This document shows, piece after piece, positions 62,392-64,000 of a stretch of DNA of 64,000 nucleotides. The first letter of the stretch is position 1. Each line of letters starts with the position of its first letter. Made by a program: the position numbers and the translations under genes. Origin of the DNA: Prochlorococcus sp. AG-363-N20 (lineage in GTDB: Bacteria; Cyanobacteriota; Cyanobacteriia; PCC-6307; Cyanobiaceae); the NCBI GenBank assembly GCA_003280105.1, contig QCFX01000001.1, forward strand, positions 62,001 to 126,000, in the 5' to 3' direction. The notes beneath the pieces are model-generated. The model did not search any database, was not told the origin of the DNA, and saw only the letters and a program-made list of their open reading frames with translations.

Positions 62392-63603
62392 TCACACGGG
62401 ATAAAGCAGTAAGACCTGCTTTTTATGCAAATCCCTTGCCGTAGAAGCGATAGTTGATTTATCGAGCCCTATTTTCAAGTCACCCAAAGGCTTCCTAGGT
62501 TGACTTTGGATTTCGTGTAGAAGTTTTAAACTGTTTTGACTAAGTTCAATTTGATTCATTTCAGAGTCATATAAATTTTTGCCAGGCCACCCGTATAAGC
62601 AGGAACTAATTTTTCCAGAAGTTGCAAGCAATAATTCTTCCTCTTCCCAAGGAAAATTTTGCAGAACACCCTTAGAAAGAAAAAATTCGAAATGACTAAT
62701 ATCAGGATTCAATAGCTCTATTAATTTAAATTGTTCAACCATTGGCATGGATTTGGCTTTGTTTAAAAGCTCTCCATGCAAATAATTATCCAATTGCCAA
62801 ATGTTTGGATTAGAAAAGTTGACAAATTCAAGACCTGCTGAAGAGATTAATTCAAATAAACCTTGCAATGAGAAATATGTCTCCCTTGGGTGCATATACA
62901 TATCAGCAAAGTTCACATCAGATTCACAAGTATCTTTCCTTAGCTCTTCATAATCTTTTCTCAATTTATTATTCGAAGGCAAATTTAATATCAACTCTCT
63001 TGCTTGCATTATGCCCTTTTTATTGCGTTGAATATCAATACTTTTAAGCACCTTATGAATACGTTTTATAGCCGATCTACCACTCTCTGCATAAAGATAA
63101 ATATGGATAATTCCGCCTTTTTTTAAAAGCGATGCCAATATTTTTAAACCAGCCAAAGGTTCCTGAAGATGATGAATCACTCCTATCGAGTTAATGTAAT
63201 CAAATGAGGGTTCTTTAAAAAGATCAAAAAGACTACTATTTCTAAAAAGTACCTTTGCAATTTTGTCACCACCCGAACGCTTTAATCTCTCTCGTGCAAT
63301 TTCTAGAGGTCGTTGCGCAATATCTACAGCCAATATATTTGAACCAGGGTTTAAATGCGCCAAATAATCTGTGCTAACTCCAGTTCCGCAACCTGCATCA
63401 AGAATCTTCCATTCTTTTTGGGGAGATACTTGACCAGGAAGAGCACCTGTACAAAAAGCCAAGCTTTCTTCTACTGACCATCGCCAATTAAAACCAGGAG
63501 GCGGACCATCCTGAACAACATCTATGGGATATGGAAAGCAATTATAAAATTGACTTACTTTGGCAAAGTCTTCTGGAAAGCAGATCTTATTGGAGAGTTT
63601 CAT
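62392..63603 (-). CDS. class I SAM-dependent methyltransferase
   Basis: ILDAGCGTGVSTDYLAHL; IGVIHHLQEPLAGLKILASLLKKGGIIHI. Confidence 0.9.
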   Translation of the reverse strand: MKLSNKICFPEDFAKVSQFYNCFPYPIDVVQDGPPPGFNWRWSVEESLAFCTGALPGQVSPQKEWKILDAGCGTGVSTDYLAHLNPGSNILAVDIAQRPLEIARERLKRSGGDKIAKVLFRNSSLFDLFKEPSFDYINSIGVIHHLQEPLAGLKILASLLKKGGIIHIYLYAESGRSAIKRIHKVLKSIDIQRNKKGIMQARELILNLPSNNKLRKDYEELRKDTCESDVNFADMYMHPRETYFSLQGLFELISSAGLEFVNFSNPNIWQLDNYLHGELLNKAKSMPMVEQFKLIELLNPDISHFEFFLSKGVLQNFPWEEEELLLATSGKISSCLYGWPGKNLYDSEMNQIELSQNSLKLLHEIQSQPRKPLGDLKIGLDKSTIASTARDLHKKQVLLLYPV

Positions 63604-63751
63604 TTCAAAGCTCTATCAAATGTATCCATAGATTTAACAAGAGAAGCTAAGGGAAAAATATTTCCATCCTCTCTTTATTTCTAGCAAGACTTGGCAGATT
63701 GCTTTCCACGCGGCTCAATAGGAATAATTAATTCTTTCCTCTCCGTTCCTT

Positions 63752-64000
63752 TTGAGCAGCTTCTCCGAGATCAGGTCAGATTTACGCCAATCCAGGCCTA
63801 GGAAATCAAAGAGTCTTTCTGCAATTGATTCCCGAAAAATTCATATATGGGAAAAGCTTCTCCCTCTCCCTTGGGATGATTGGCCCCCTGAGGGCAGACT
63901 ACTTATAGCTTTAATTAGTTTTTGGAGTCTTGCGGGATTATTTGTACTTGGATCAGCAAGTTGGTGGGTAGCTAGTAGAGAGATGGGAGATGGTGCATAT
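63752..64000 (+). CDS. ftsW: FtsW-like SEDS protein, 5' portion (runs off window)
   Basis: manual reading ...WEKLLPLPWDDWPPEGRLLIALISFWSLAGLFVLGSASWWVASREMGDGAY; TTG start assumed. Confidence 0.7.
   Translation, partial: MSSFSEIRSDLRQSRPRKSKSLSAIDSRKIHIWEKLLPLPWDDWPPEGRLLIALISFWSLAGLFVLGSASWWVASREMGDGAY

Overview
The window looks like low-light-clade Prochlorococcus (marine picocyanobacterium) DNA. This assignment rests on gene content: single-helix Hli protein, Som-type SLH/porin, nirA-focA, DUF3764, PSRP-3 and a split ATP-synthase operon. Positions ~35-64 kb are a conserved backbone: rpoZ, hsp70-like, pyrR, gpmI, secG, groEL/groES, atpD-atpC, a tal-like gene, PSRP-3, a HAD hydrolase, pepP, a CNNM/GTPase/nadD/nadE operon, ald, DUF3326, the atpG-A-H-F-F'-E-B-atp1 operon, a methyltransferase and the start of ftsW. 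Positions ~1-35 kb are mosaic and accessory. The most notable signal is a family of at least 12 dispersed ~120-200 bp repeats, all on the + strand and all in intergenic positions. Each carries a decayed copy of the 5' end of an EVE-domain gene; the intact gene is present at 34561-35040. The signature is ATGACTGAAATTAACTACTGGCTAATGAAAAGT (MTEINYWLMKS). Many copies are bracketed by paired 11-bp-period direct repeats such as TTATTCAAACT-TTATTCAAACC or ATTCTAGCAAA-ATTCTAGCAAG. From ~25.4 to 34.6 kb they separate small gene blocks: HNH + J-domain; P-loop GTPase + two phosphoesterases; a Cys-containing small-ORF cluster; and a five-repeat Zn-ribbon/GIY-YIG-like protein. Other points: a single-base frameshift in groEL, K-box and CIRCE-like sites upstream of groES, an NtcA box upstream of nirA, a Yfr1-complementary site at the porin start, an SdhA remnant, an inverted gene-fragment duplication, and several overlapping micro-ORFs missing from the ORF track. 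Everything was read by eye; no alignments or searches were run.
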